Source: Lolium rigidum
Taxonomy: Eukaryota > Streptophyta > Magnoliopsida > Poales > Poaceae
Reading direction: 5' to 3'
NCBI RefSeq assembly: GCF_022539505.1
Contig: NC_061514.1
Coordinates: forward strand, 243,958,124 to 244,022,123
DNA length: 64,000 bases
The position numbers and the translations under genes are program-made. Of this stretch, positions 35,115 to 46,097 are shown piece by piece; position 1 is the stretch's first letter, and the number at the start of each line of letters is the position of its first letter. Under the pieces are notes generated by a model. It had not been told where the DNA came from, made no database searches, and worked only from the letters and a program-made list of their open reading frames with translations.

Positions 35115-38100
35115 ATGGGTGCCGTCTCGGCAGCGGTGGACTGCGTAGTTGCTCTGTTCTCGCTGATCATGGCGGTCGCCGCGCCGTTGTTCGACTCGCA
35201 GATCGTCCTCCCGCGCCGCCTCTACCCAGCGCCGCTCGTGAACTTCCACAGGTGGTTCATCGCCGAGTTCGACGACTACCTCGTCGCCGACCCGCCAGCT
35301 TTCTTCATCGGCCTCGTCTGGCTCGACCTGGTCTTCCTCTGGCCAGTCTGCGTTGCCAATCTCTACGGCATCCTTGCGCGCCGCCGCTGGACGGCCACCA
35401 CCTCCCTCATGGCCGGGGTCTACATGATCACCTACTTGGTACACATCTTTGCGTTTGCGCTTGCTTCTTGTTTCAATATCCGTAGGAAGTGCTATTCCTT
35501 TCCTCGTTGACCAAACAAGAAACAGTTTAGCACACATCTTTTTTAAGCTCTCATAATATCATCTTGATTGGTGGTGGAAATTAGTTGCCCTTTGTTGGGG
35601 GTGGTGCGTTTAAATTTCTTGCTGTTTAGACGAATCCCGATCCCTAATTGGATGCGGGTAAGGGTGTTATTATGAAGAAAAACAATAGACTGAATAGAAT
35701 TAGAACCCAATTACAAAAATAACTCGAGGGTGAGGTGTCACACAATGCCTGAAATTTTACCAAAGAAGTAGTAATCAAATCTCTAGTCTCAAGTAATATT
35801 ACCTCTTCTCCCCTTACCCGCATCTGAGTGCGAAGCTTGCTAAGTGAGTTTTTCAGTATCAACTTCAGTGACAGGTGCGCTGACAGCTTCCTGGACCATG
35901 GGACTCGCTGAGACTGAGAGATATTAGATTAGAGGAAGGAGAGGATCTGATCACTTGGAAAGTATCCTCTACAGACACATATATACACCGCAAAATCCGC
36001 ATACGAAGCCTTCTTCACAGGGAGAACAATGGCGCTGGCAGCAACTGAGCTGTGGAAGGCGGGGGCACCGCTAATGCACAAGCTCCATTTGTGGTTCGCC
36101 ATGCAAAATCGGCTGTGGACGGCAGACAGGCTAGAAAGAAGGGGTTTGGAGCACCTGGATTGCTGCGTGCTCTGTTGCCAAGAGCCTGAGCGGCCAATCA
36201 CATTACACTACAATGTTCTTTCGCTAGGCAGATTTGGTTCCAGATGCTCCTGCGGTATAGGCTGCACCGTTTCATGCCAGGGGCAACTGACGAAATTGCA
36301 GTATGGTGGTCCAACTTGGCAGACGCCGTGCCGAGAAAACACCACAAGGAACTGAATGCTCTGGTTATTCTGGTGGCGAGATGCTTGTGGCTTGAACGGA
36401 GCAACAGGGTTTTTTGACAAATTCGCGACGATGCCGACAGAGATTTGTTGGAAAATCAATGAAGAATTCAAGTTGTAGAAGAAGGCTGGGTTATGTGGAG
36501 TGTTAGGAGAGATTGAGTAGTCTGTTGTGTACGTGACGAGTTTTTAGCTCATTCTATCCCTTCCCCTCTCTCCATAGTGAACAGTAGCTGAGAGCGTCTT
36601 CCTCTTCTCCGGGCCGAACCGAGGTCGATCTCGGCGGCATGCCGCTTGGGATGGACTAAGGCGAGGTGCCGGTCTTAGTTTAGGTTATATTAGTATCAGA
36701 TCTTCGTGTTTTGTGTCCTTTATGGCGTCTTGGAGTCGGTTGCCAAATCCCATCGGCCGGATCTGGCGTATCCTCTGCTTTGGCTTCTTCGTCGACCTGC
36801 TCTGGTGGCAAGAGCGGTGTCTTGCGAGGGATCTTGAGCGGGGCATCTCCATCAATAAGGCCGTCCTCCCCATCTTCTGGAGGCTCGTCGTCTTGGTGCT
36901 TTTCTGCGGCACCGGTCGCTTACTAGTGAAGCTTTCCGTCAAGCTTGCAAGGTGGAAGCTGGACGGGCATGGCGGATCTGGTATGGCCTTCTTCAATAAG
37001 CAGACTATGGTGGTTCTTTTCTTCAGCTGTAGCTCCTTTGTTCTTCTTCTCCCGCTGGACTGCCGTGGTGGCGAGGGGTTGGAGGATTTCGACATGGTGG
37101 GCTTCAGTTTTGGAAGGAACCAGGGGAAAACGTGTACTGCAAATCTTTGGAGTTCATCCTCGGTTGCTTCTCAGCGACCGACTCAAAGTGCTGGCGGGCA
37201 GCGGCTCCGAGCCTTGATGCAGACGGTGCGTCAAGTGTCTGACCAACCTCCATGGCGGAGGCCCTTCGAAGGATTCCTGCTGGCGTTCATCGCGCTGGCT
37301 GCTCCAAGTGGTTCCGTCCCCGGAGCTGCCATGCGTGGCCGGCAGTGGAGTTCTTTCTACGGTGGAGAAGATGGACCTGATTGCTTTTCTTGTAATCTTT
37401 CTAGGGTCCTTTCTGTTATTTTTGAGGACTGCTTTGTACTTTTTTTTTTTTTTTTTTTTTGGGTTCCTCTGTACCTTGTACTCCCACCGACAGAATTAAT
37501 GCAGCTAGGCCCTTCTGGGCCTTCCCCTTGTTCAAAAAAAAAAAAAAAAAAAAAAAAAGTAGTCTGTTGTAAGTGGAGTAAGTGGAGTAGGGCCTTATCG
37601 CTTGTGATTCGGTGTCCTACAGTTCTTGTAAACCTTTCTATCTATCTTAATACAGAAGACGCGCAAGTCTCATGTGCGCTCTTGAAAAACTTCAGTGACT
37701 GGCATACTTGTATCAATCTTGCGATAATTAATCCATAACCCCTTGTTCTTTTCACAGAAGCTGTTGTATTGTGATCCAAATTCATATACTAAAGGGAGGC
37801 TAACTTCTGACGAGCGGAGCGAGGCCCGTCGCCGGAGACTTGGGCCGAAGCGTAGCGTAGTCAGAAGTTAGCCCATACGTCGTGCCCTGCAGGGACGCCT
37901 GCGAAGGGGGGTGCGGGGGGCGGCACGGTACGGATCGTTGGCACCGCCTATATATACATCTTGTAAGCCGCCGGCTAGGGTTAATCAGATTATAAGATAA
38001 CCCACGGCGTTTGTAAACACCTCCCGATATAGTGAAGTTTTGCTGGCTGGCGCCCGTGGTTTTTTCCCCTTCGTGTTGGAAGGGGTTTTCCACGTTAAAT

Positions 38101-41100
38101 CTTGTGTCCCCTGCGTGTGTTCTTGTTTCGTTCTTCGTTATTTGCTTGTCGCTTTTATAACAAGTGGTATCGAGCCCGTGTTTCAATCTAGGGTTTTGCG
38201 ACATGTCTTCTTTGAAGTTCGATCTACCGCAGCTGGATTACACCACGAGATTTTCTCTCGTGGCAAGTGAAGATGAGGGCGATCCTTACCCAATCTTCTG
38301 ATCCGGATGAAGCTCTTGATGGATTTGGCAAGAAAGATGCCAAGACCTGGACCGACGATGAAAAGAGGAAAGATCGTAAGGCCTTTTCTTTAATTCAGCT
38401 TCATCTATCCAACAATATCTTGCAGGAAGTGCTGGCTGAGAAATCCGCAGCGGCGTCGTGGTTGAAACTGGAATCGATCCGCATGTCCAAAGATCTAACC
38501 AAGTAAGATGCACGTGAAGATGATGTTGTTCTCGCACAAGCTGCAAGAAGGTGCGTCAATGATGAATCACCTATCGATCTTTAAAGAGATCGTTTCGATT
38601 TGCTATCCATGGAGGTAAAGTATGATGATGAGGATCTAGCTCTTATACTCGTTAGTCTCGTTGCCTAATTCTTTTGCGAATTTTCGAGACACCTTGTTAT
38701 ACGATCGTGATGAACTAACCCTTGCCGAAGTTTATGAGGCCCTCCAGCAGAGGGAAAAGATGAAATCTATGGTGCAGGCGAGAGGGTTCGTCATCTAAGG
38801 CGAAGCACTACAGGTCCGTGGCAGGACCGAGAACAGAAACAACAACTACAACGAGAGATAAGAGCAAGACCGACAGAGGTCGCTCAAAGTCCAAGAGACG
38901 TGATGGTAAGTTCTGCAAGTATTGTAAGAAAACTAGCCACAATATTGATGATTGTTGGAAGTTGCAGAACAAAGAGAAAAGAAACGGCACTTACCAACCG
39001 AAAAACAAATCTGAGGGTGATGGTAAGGCTGCTATTGTTTCCAGTGATAATTCTGATGGCGATTGCCTAGTTGTGTTTGCTGGTTGTGTTTCTGGTAATG
39101 ATGAGTGGATCCTTGATTTTGCATCTTCGTTTCATATTTGATGTAACAAAACTGGTTCGGTTCCTATGAGTTTGTACAGAGTGGAGATGTTGTGCATATG
39201 GGAGATAACAACCCACGTGAGATCGTGGTCATTGGCTCCGTTCAGATCAAGATGCAAGATGGCATGACACGCACTATGACAGATGTGAGACACATACCCG
39301 GTATGGCCGAAATCTGATCTCTTTCAGTACCCTTGATGTTGATGGGTACAAACACTCCGGTTCTCGCGGAGTTCTGAAGGTATCAAAAGGTTCTCTCGTT
39401 CACATGATAGGTGATATGAATTCTGCAAAGTTATATGTTCTTAGAGGTAGCACTTTGTCTGGTATTGCTGCTGCTGTTATTCCCGATGAACCTGGTAAAA
39501 CTAATCTGTGGCATATGCGTCTTGGACATATGAGTGAACATGGCATGGCAGAATTGCACAGGAGAGACCTGCTAGATGGCTGCAATTTGAGTAAGTTTGA
39601 GTTCCGTGAGCACTCGCATTTTTGGTAAGCATAAAAGAGTTAAATTCAATGCTTCCGTTCATACCACCAAAGGGATTTTAGATTATGTGCATGCTGATGT
39701 GTGGGGACCTTCCCGCAAGACTTCTCTTGGTGGTGCAAATTACATGCTTACTATCATAGATGATTACTCCGGAAAAGTGTGGCCTTTCTTTCCGAAACAT
39801 AAATCTGATGTGTTTGATGCTTTTAGAAAGTGGAAAGTTATGGTAGAGAAGCAAACGAAAAGAAAGTTAAATTGCTTCGTATCGACAATGGCATGGAGTT
39901 TTGTTCTACTGTTTTCAATGATTATTGCAGCGATGAAGGCATTGTCGTGCACCACACCATCCCATATACTCCTCAGCAGAATGGTGTGGCGGAGAGGATG
40001 AACAGAACCATCATCTCCAAGGCTCGCCGCATGTTGTCCAATGCTGGTATGCATAGACGTTTCTGGGCTGAAGCAGCCTCCACCGCTTGTTACTTGATAA
40101 ACAGGTCACCTTGTATTCCGCTTGATAAGAAAACTCCTATTGAGGTATGGTCTGGTTCACCTGCTGATTATTCACGCTTGAGAGTTTTCGGTTGCACTCG
40201 CTTATGCTCATGTTGATAATGGAAAGCTAGAGCCCGGGGCTGTTAAGTGTGTGTTTCTTGGTTATGGTTCGGGAGTTAAGGCATATAAGTTATGGAATCC
40301 TGAAACAAAGAAAGTTTTGCATAGCAGGAATGTAGTCTTTAATGAGGTCTGTCATGTTTTATAAGAGTTCATCTACGGATGTTACCGATGCTGTTGATTT
40401 TTCCGATAATTCCGATGATGAACAACGGAGGATTAGCGTGCGAGGTGGAGCACGTGGAGGAGAAAGAAAATGATGTTGCTGAAAATGATAACACCGTTGT
40501 TCGAGCATTCACCACCTGTTTTGCAGCAAAAAAATAGTTCCATTGCTGCTGATAGACCGAGGCGTAACAAAGGTCCACGTCCTCGTTTAATTGAAGAATG
40601 TAATCTTGTTGCTCATGCTTTGAGTTGTGCTGAACAGGTGGAGCATGGTACTGAACCTGCTACATATACTGAGGCCGTTGCATCCGTTGACCGCGTGAAG
40701 TGGATTTCTGCTATGCAAGAGGAGATGCAATCGCTTGACAAGAATGGCACATGGGATGTTGTGCCCTTGCCTAAACAAAAGAAGGCTGTCCGCTGTAAGT
40801 GGATATTTAAAAGAAAGGAAGGTTTGTCTCCTAATGAGCCTCCGAGGTATAAGGCAAGGTTAGTAGCAAAAGGTTTCAGCCAAATTCCAGGTATTGATTA
40901 TAATGATGTATTCTCTCCGGTTGTGAAGCATAGTTCCATTCGTGCATTCTTTGGTATTGTGGCTATGCGTGATCTTGAGCTTGAGCAGCTAGATGTAAAG
41001 ACTGCTTTTCTGCATGGTGAGCTTGAGGAGGAGATATACATGGATCAGCCTGAAGGTTTTGTTGTACCTGGTAAGGAGGATCTTGTTTGCAAGTTGAAGA

Positions 41101-42941
41101 GGTCCCTTTATGGTCTGAAACAGTCTCCAAGACGAGTGGTATAAAAGGTTTGATTCATTTATGCTTGCACATGAGTTTAAGAGATCAAAGTATGATAGTT
41201 GTGTCTATATCAAGTTTGTTAATGGATCACCAATATACTTGCTCGTTATATGTTGATGATATGTTGATTGCTGCCAAGAGCAAGAAAGAGATCACTATTT
41301 TGAAAGCACAATTAAGTAGTGAGTTTGAGATGAAGGATCTTGGTGCTGCTAAGAAAATACTAGGTATGGAAATTACAAGAGACAGAAAATCTAGTGTGTT
41401 ATTTCTTAGTCAGCAGAATTACATTCAGAAAGTTCTTCATCGTTTTAATATGCATGATGCAAAGTCTGTTAGTACACCAATTGCTTCTCACTTTAAACTG
41501 TCGGCATTGCAATGTCCTAGTACCGATGAAGATATTGAGTACATGTCTCGAGTTCCATATTCTAGTGCTCGTTGGATCTTTGATGTATGCCATGGTTTGT
41601 TCTCGTCCTGATTTATCCTATGCTATGAGTTTGGTCGGTCGATATCTTGCTGACCCTGGTAAAGAACATTGGAGAGCTGTTCAGTGGATTTTCAGGTACC
41701 TTCGTGGCACATCCAAAGCTTGCTTGAAGTTTGGCAAGACCGGTGAGGGACTCGTAGGCTATGTGGATTCAGATTTTGCTGCCGATTTGGATAAGAGAAG
41801 ATCCCTCACAGGTTATGTGTTCACTTGTTGGTGGATGTGTCTGTGAGTTGGAAGGCAACGTTACAATCTGTTGTCGCCCAATCTACAACCGAAGCAGAAT
41901 ATATAGCAATTAATGAAGTCGGCAGAGAGTCTCGTTTGGTTGAAAGGTTTGTATGCTGAGCTTTGTGGAGATGATTCTTGCATTAACTTGTTTTCTGACA
42001 GTCAAAGTGCAATATACCTTACTAAAGATCAAATGTTCCATGAGAGGACAAAGCACATTGACATCAAGTACCATTATATTCGCGACATTGTTGCTAAAGG
42101 TAAACTGAAGGTATGCAAGATAAGTACTCATGATAATCCTGCTGATATGATGACAAAGCCAGTTCCTGTTTCCAAGTTTGAGCTTTGCTCGAGCTTGGTT
42201 GGTATAACTGTTTAGCCCAAGTTGCTGTTGGCGCCAGCAAGTGTTTTTCCTTTGTCTGTTCAGGAGATTGTTGAAGTTCATGCTACAAGATGGAATTTGT
42301 CTCAAGGTGGAGTTTGTTGTATTGTGATCCAAATTCATATACTAAAGGGAGGCTAACTTCTGACGAGCGGAGCGAGGCCCGTCGCCGGAGGCTTGGGCCG
42401 AAGCGTAGCGTAGTCAGAAGTTAGCCCATACGTCGTGCCCTGCAGGGACGCCTGCGAAGGGGGGTGCGGGGGGCGGCACGGTACGGATCGTTGGCACCGC
42501 CTATATATACATCTTGTAAGCCGCCGGCTAGGGTTAATCAGATTATAAGATAACCCACGGCGTTTGTAAACACCTCCCGATATAGTGAAGTTTTGCTGGC
42601 TGGCGCCCGTGGTTTTTTCCCCTTCTGTGTTGGAAGGGGTTTTCCACGTTAAATCTTGTGTCCCCTGCGTGTGTTCTTGTTTCGTTCTTCGTTATTTGCT
42701 TGTCGCTTTTATAACAGAAGCTTCTTTATTGTATCGTTTCTAATAGTGACTGCAACTCTTTCAGTGTGCGATACTTGGTGAAATGCTGAGCTCAGGAAAA
42801 GCAACGCCGAGGTTGCTTCAGCTGTATGTTCCATTCGCCGTGTTTGCTGTAACGGCAGTTTTGCGTGGCCTTTGTTCATGCTCAGCGCCGTTAGCTGTTG
42901 CTATGTCACTTGCACCTTCAGCTCAGAAGAAGATGGTCTAG
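35115..42941 (+). CDS. EXPERA-domain membrane protein, TMEM97/sigma-2 receptor-like (2 exons)
   Basis: Exons 35115-35438 and 42765-42941 join in phase 0 (donor TTG|GTACAC, acceptor TTTCAG|TGTGCG) into 166 residues. The start ATG at 35115 sits in a good plant context (CAACCAATGGG). The protein has four likely membrane segments (about 8-26, 62-85, 93-112, 127-144). It contains FDSQIVLPRRLYP and EFDDYLVADPPAFF, matching the conserved blocks of TMEM97. Asp27 and Asp54 align with the two acidic residues (Asp29, Asp56 of the human protein) that bind ligands. The C-terminus KKMV fits a KKxx ER-retrieval signal. In animals TMEM97 binds sterols and NPC1; a role in plant sterol handling is inference. 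Frame and splice sites are intact, so the gene may well work despite a 7.3-kb intron full of retroelements. Confidence 0.9.
35930..36515 (+). pseudogene. LINE ORF2 C-terminus with zf-RVT domain
   Basis: GEDLITWKVSSTD leads to the zinc-binding RT-associated domain: LWKAGAPLMHKLHLWFAMQNRLWTADRL, then CCVLCCQEPE with the paired cysteines, then QIWFQMLLRYRLHRFMP in a shifted frame and ARCLWLER. At least three frameshifts and several stops are present. The zf-RVT block follows the reverse transcriptase in non-LTR elements, so endonuclease and RT were lost by 5' truncation. Confidence 0.85.
36529..37557 (+). mobile_element. poly(A) non-autonomous retroposon nested in the LINE
   Basis: TSD AGTAGTCTGTTGT at 36516-36528 and 37558-37570, the right one directly after a run of about 24 A. 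Just before the tail is a stem-loop AGGCCC-TTCT-GGGCCT (37507-37522). A frame of 341 residues (36713-37738) crosses a poly(T) and the poly(A) itself and extends past the element end, so it is not a gene. No known protein motif; origin unknown. Confidence 0.85.
37762..38162 (+). repeat. 5' LTR of the intronic copia
   Basis: TGTTGTATTGTG to TTTTATAACA. TATA-like CTATATATAC near 37949-37958 drives its own transcript, in the host gene's sense direction. Confidence 0.94.
38165..38176 (+). promoter_or_regulatory. primer-binding site of the intronic copia (altered)
   Basis: Reads TGGTATCGAGCC where initiator tRNA-Met requires TGGTATCAGAGC. The change is CAGAG to CGAG, the same class of change seen all over the window at CAG sites. 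Confidence 0.85.
38203..42215 (+). pseudogene. gag-pol of the intronic copia, frame-broken mostly at CAG/CTG
   Basis: ATG 38203 opens gag (MSSLKFDLPQLDYTTRFSL). It includes WLKLESIRMSKDL, a zinc knuckle (CKYCKKTSHNIDDC, 38917-38958), the protease (DEWILDFASSFH near 39100-39138, where the catalytic D-S/T-G is altered), and GAG-pre-integrase (LWHMRLGHMS near 39507). It continues with integrase (NGMEFCS, YTPQQNGVAERMNRTI near 39966-40012), RT with YVDD at 41249-41260, and RNase H to the stop at 42213-42215. The frame is lost at CTCG 38257-38260, CGAG 41133-41136, CTCG 41242-41245 and CTCG 41568-41571; at each, reading a plain CTG or CAG brings back a conserved copia motif. Confidence 0.92.
42315..42716 (+). 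repeat. 3' LTR of the intronic copia
   Basis: Partner of 37762-38162, almost identical. Ends TATAACA and is followed by the GAAGC duplication and 43 bases of intron before exon 2. Confidence 0.94.
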
Positions 42942-43466
42942 ATTCAGTTTTGCCTTTGTCATACTCCAGGAAGAAAGTATTCCAGTACTACTAGATATCA
43001 CATGCTTCATACTGATAATTTGTACACTTATACTATGCAGTATATCATTCCAGGGTTCAACGTGTAACAACCCACTGGAATGTAGAGAGAAATATCACAT
43101 GTATCAGGTTTGTTTTGGATAAGAGTAAATTCCACTTTTCACCCCCTAGATTGATTTTCTTGACACTACTTACCTCATTTATCAGATTTTCATTCTAATT
43201 ACCCGATTTAGCAAAAGGTGTGCCAACTTTTACCCCTTCTAAAATTTTGTGATCATTTTGACCGGTGAATCCCGGCTGCCAGGTACATATTGAGGCCACA
43301 TAGCCGGTTTCTCTTCTTGGTTTTCTCCTTGCAGTTCTTTTCTAGATCCGAGGGTCTTTTTTACTCTCGCATCATTCGTTTAATAGGACTAGACGACGTA
43401 GCAGTCGGTGCAATAAGGAGTTGCAAGGTGATCACCTGCCATCGTCGAAGCCAGAGAAGGAAAACT
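42942..43466 (+). other. 3' UTR and downstream flank of the EXPERA gene
   Basis: The first about 150 bases are a plausible 3' UTR. From about 43130 AT-rich repeat-like sequence begins (TTCCACTTTTCACCCCC). No second gene was seen. Confidence 0.5.
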
Positions 43467-43516
43467 CACTACACCAAAAATTATTTTTAGTGACAAAACA
43501 CTTGTGGTTGAATATA
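43467..43516 (+). mobile_element. CACTA terminus running into the assembly gap
   Basis: CACTACACCAAAAATTATTTT followed by AGTGACAAAAC is a typical CACTA terminal inverted repeat. Only 50 bases precede the gap, so element size and type are unknown. Confidence 0.65.
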
Positions 43517-43616
43517 NNNNNNNNNNNNNNNNNNNNNNNNNNNNNNNNNNNNNNNNNNNNNNNNNNNNNNNNNNNNNNNNNNNNNNNNNNNNNNNNNNNN
43601 NNNNNNNNNNNNNNNN
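43517..43616. other. assembly gap, exactly 100 N
   Basis: One hundred N, a common convention for a gap of unknown length. Several elements lose their partners here: the CACTA on the left, and on the right the 3' end of the Athila-like element, the first part of the cut LTR at 55405 and the start of the copia at 61422. Confidence 0.98.
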
Positions 43617-43726
43617 GCGATGATGTCCTCATTGTACGACCGCCTAATTTGGGTGGCGGTCCTAGAAGGCCTCCCGGTGCTGGTTGTTCCTTTCTTGAAC
43701 AATTCTCCAAATTTGAACTTCTTCAT
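43617..43726 (-). CDS. start of an unknown second frame in the Athila-like element (partial)
   Basis: Begins MKKFKFGELFKKGTTSTGRP and continues RTATQIRRSYNEDI before the gap. It is basic and without recognised domain. It lies about 0.65 kb (after removing the nested element, about 0.8 kb) downstream of the protease frame, where RT would be expected in a complete gypsy element. A long GC-rich leader with an inverted repeat (44117-44171) precedes it. It could be a second gag-type frame brought in by recombination. Confidence 0.5.
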
Positions 43727-44372
43727 TTTCTGAAATTTTCAACAAACAATATAAAACTTGATTTGGTGACATATAATTGAGGGAAACTACCATAGGAACT
43801 TGCTAGAGTACTAATCATGCATCAAAACTAGTTTCTACCACTTAGAACAAACATGCAAGCTCACTAAACATGTTACCTACAGCAACAAAATATTCAAGAT
43901 ATACTCAACCAAACAAAATTCTATTTGGATAATCGAAGGAGTCACATACCGGAGAGCAAATGTGCCAAATTTCAAACAGAAATCTGGGCTGAGCAAAGAG
44001 ATCGAAAAATCCTGAGCTCTTGAGCAAAAACGCGAGTGAGAGAAAGTTGGTTCGAGTTTTTTCGGGAGAGAGAAGATGCTTGGGAGAAAGAGATGATGTA
44101 GTGGGGCAAGGAGGGGCCCACACCACATGGTGGCGCGCCCACCTCCTTGGCCGCGCCAGCCTGTGGTGTGGCACCCTGTGGTTCCCCACAGGTCATCCTC
44201 TGGTGCTCCCAGGTGCCTCGTCGAAAAATAGGACCAACGGTGTAATTTTCGCGAATTTTTGAAAACTTTGAAAAATGCACATTTTCTGGGTATTAAGTTT
44301 ATTATTACTGACCAGGATTTTTTTTGAAATCTCAAATCAACTAAGAAACTTTGCAAATTAAAAATGCTACAG

Positions 44373-46068
44373 TGATACGTCTCCAACGTATCGATAATTT
44401 CTTGTGTTCCATGCCACATTATTGATGTTATCTACATGTTATATGCACACTTTATGTCATATTCGTGCATTTTCTGGAACTAACCTATTAACAAGATGCC
44501 GAAGTGCCGGTTCCTGTTTTCTACGCTGTTTTTGGTTTCGAAATCCTAGTAACGAAATATTCTCGAATCGGACGAAATCAACGCCCAAGTTCCTATTTTC
44601 ATCGGAAGCATCCAGAACACCCGGGAAGGACCGGAGGGAGCCACGGGGGCCTCACACCACACCCCGGCGCGGCCAAGGGGGCGCGCCCCTAGGGTGTGGG
44701 CCCCCGTAAGCCCTCCTGCGCCGCCTCTCCGCCTATATAAAGCCCCCGACCTAAAAACCTCGGGCGTTCGACGAAAACCACGAAAACCTTCCGCAGCCGC
44801 CGCCATCGCGAAGCCAAGATCCGGGGGACAGGAGTCTCTGTTCCGGCACCCTGCCGGAGCGGGGAAGTGCCCCGGAAGGCTTCTCCATCGACACCGCTGC
44901 CATCTCCACCGCCATCTTCATCACCGCTCGTTGCTCCCATGAGGAGGGAGTAGTTCTCCATCGAGGCTCGGGGCTGTACCGGTAGCTATGTGGTTCATCT
45001 CTCTCCTATGTGTTTCAATACAATAATCTCATGAGCTGCCTTACATGATTGAGATTCATATGATGATGCTTGTAATCTAGATGTCATTATGCTAGTCAAG
45101 TGAGTTTTACTTATGTGATCTCCGGAGACTCCTTGTCCCACGTGTGTAAAGGTGACAGTGTGTGCACCGTGTGGGTCTCTTAGGCCATATTTCACAGAAT
45201 ACTTACTCAATGTTGAATGGCATAGTGAGGTGCTTATTTATATCTCTTTATGATTGCAGCATGTTTGTATCACAATTTATCTATGTGCTACTCTAGTGAT
45301 TTGTTATTAAAGTAGTTTATTCCCTCCCGCATGTGTGCAAAGGTGACAGATGCGTGCACCGTGTTAGTACTTGGTTTATGCTATGATCATGATCTCTTGT
45401 AGATTGCGAAGTTAACTATTGCTATGATAATATTGATGTGATCTATTCCTCCTACATATGCATGAAGGTGACGAGTGTGCATGCTATGCTAGTACTTGGT
45501 TTAGTCCGTTGATCTATCTTACACTAAAGGTTACTAAAATATGAGCATTATTGTGGAGCTTGTTAACTCCGGCATTGAGGGTTCGTGTAATCCTACGCAA
45601 TGTGTTCATCATCCAACAAAAGTGTAGAGTATGCATTTATCTATTCCGTTATGTGATCAATGTTGAGAGTGTCCACTAGTGAAAGTGTAATCCCTAGGCC
45701 TTGTTCCTAAATACTGCTGTTGCCGCTTGTTTCTTGTTTTACTTGCGTTACTCATTCGCTGCGTTACTACTGCTTGTTTATCGTCTCGGGCAAAGCACTT
45801 TTCTGGTGCTTTTGCTACTGCTTATTCATACCACCCGTATTTCACTATCTCTTCGCCGAACTAGTGCACCTATTAGGTGTGTTGGGGACACAAGAGACTT
45901 CTTGCTTTGTGGTTGCGGGGTTGCATGAGAGGGATATCTTTGACCTCTTCCTCCCCGAGTTCGATAAACCTTGGGTATCCACTTAAGGGAAACTTGCTGC
46001 TGTTCTACAAACCTCTGCTCTTGGAGGCCCAACACTGTCTACAAGAATAGAAGCTCCCGTAGACATCA
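44373..46068 (+). repeat. 5' LTR of unknown-ORF gypsy copy 1
   Basis: 1696 bp. GC-rich inverted repeat at about 44653-44703, TATA box TATATAAA at 44734-44741, transcript start expected shortly after. The open frames within are not conserved. Confidence 0.94.
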
Positions 46069-46080
46069 AGCACTTTTCAC

Positions 46081-46097
46081 GGCGCCGTTGCCGGGGA
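46081..46097 (+). promoter_or_regulatory. primer-binding site of unknown-ORF gypsy copy 1
   Basis: GGCGCCGTTGCCGGGGA, 12 bases after the LTR. The same site stands at 56440-56457 and 53978-53995. Confidence 0.8.

Larger units (their letters stand above)
35873..37687 (+). mobile_element. 5'-truncated LINE with 12-bp TSD in the intron
   Basis: AACTTCAGTGAC flanks the unit at 35861-35872 and 37688-37699. The 5' part codes for the C-terminus of a LINE polyprotein; the 3' end has TCTTAATACAGAAGACGCGC, a stem-loop (GCGCA...TGCGC, 37661-37679) and CTTGAAAAA, the usual tail of grass LINEs. It is interrupted by a second retroposon at 36529-37557. Confidence 0.88.
37762..42716 (+). mobile_element. complete young copia element in the EXPERA intron
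   Basis: 4955 bp with TSD GAAGC at 37757-37761 and 42717-42721. LTRs of 401 and 402 bp (37762-38162, 42315-42716) differ by only two events that I can see: A/G in CCGGAGRCTTGGG, and CG versus CTG in CCCTTC-GTGTTGG. It has a PBS, gag-pol and a purine tract (42303-42314). LTR near-identity points to a recent insertion. It is in the sense direction of the host gene. Confidence 0.95.
35439..42764 (+). other. intron of the EXPERA gene, swollen by retroelements
   Basis: 7326 bp with GT...AG ends. Removing the LINE (with its nested retroposon) and the copia element, each with one TSD copy, leaves about 539 bp (35439-35872, 37700-37761, 42722-42764). All inserted elements with coding sequence lie in the sense direction. 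Confidence 0.88.

Noticed and set aside
34746..35510. 254-residue frame with an earlier start for the EXPERA gene and read-through of its donor site
   Set aside because: The upstream part includes the retroposon tail, and the downstream part reads into the intron after YMITYL. TMEM97 similarity starts at 35115 and continues in exon 2 at 42765.
37441..37460. Poly(T) as a second retroposon tail in antisense
   Set aside because: No TSD around it; it lies within the unit bounded by the 13-bp TSD and may be an internal tract.
36713..37738. Open frame of 341 residues
   Set aside because: Codes through a poly(T), a poly(A) and the TSD border of the retroposon, giving runs of Phe and Lys. Not conserved coding.
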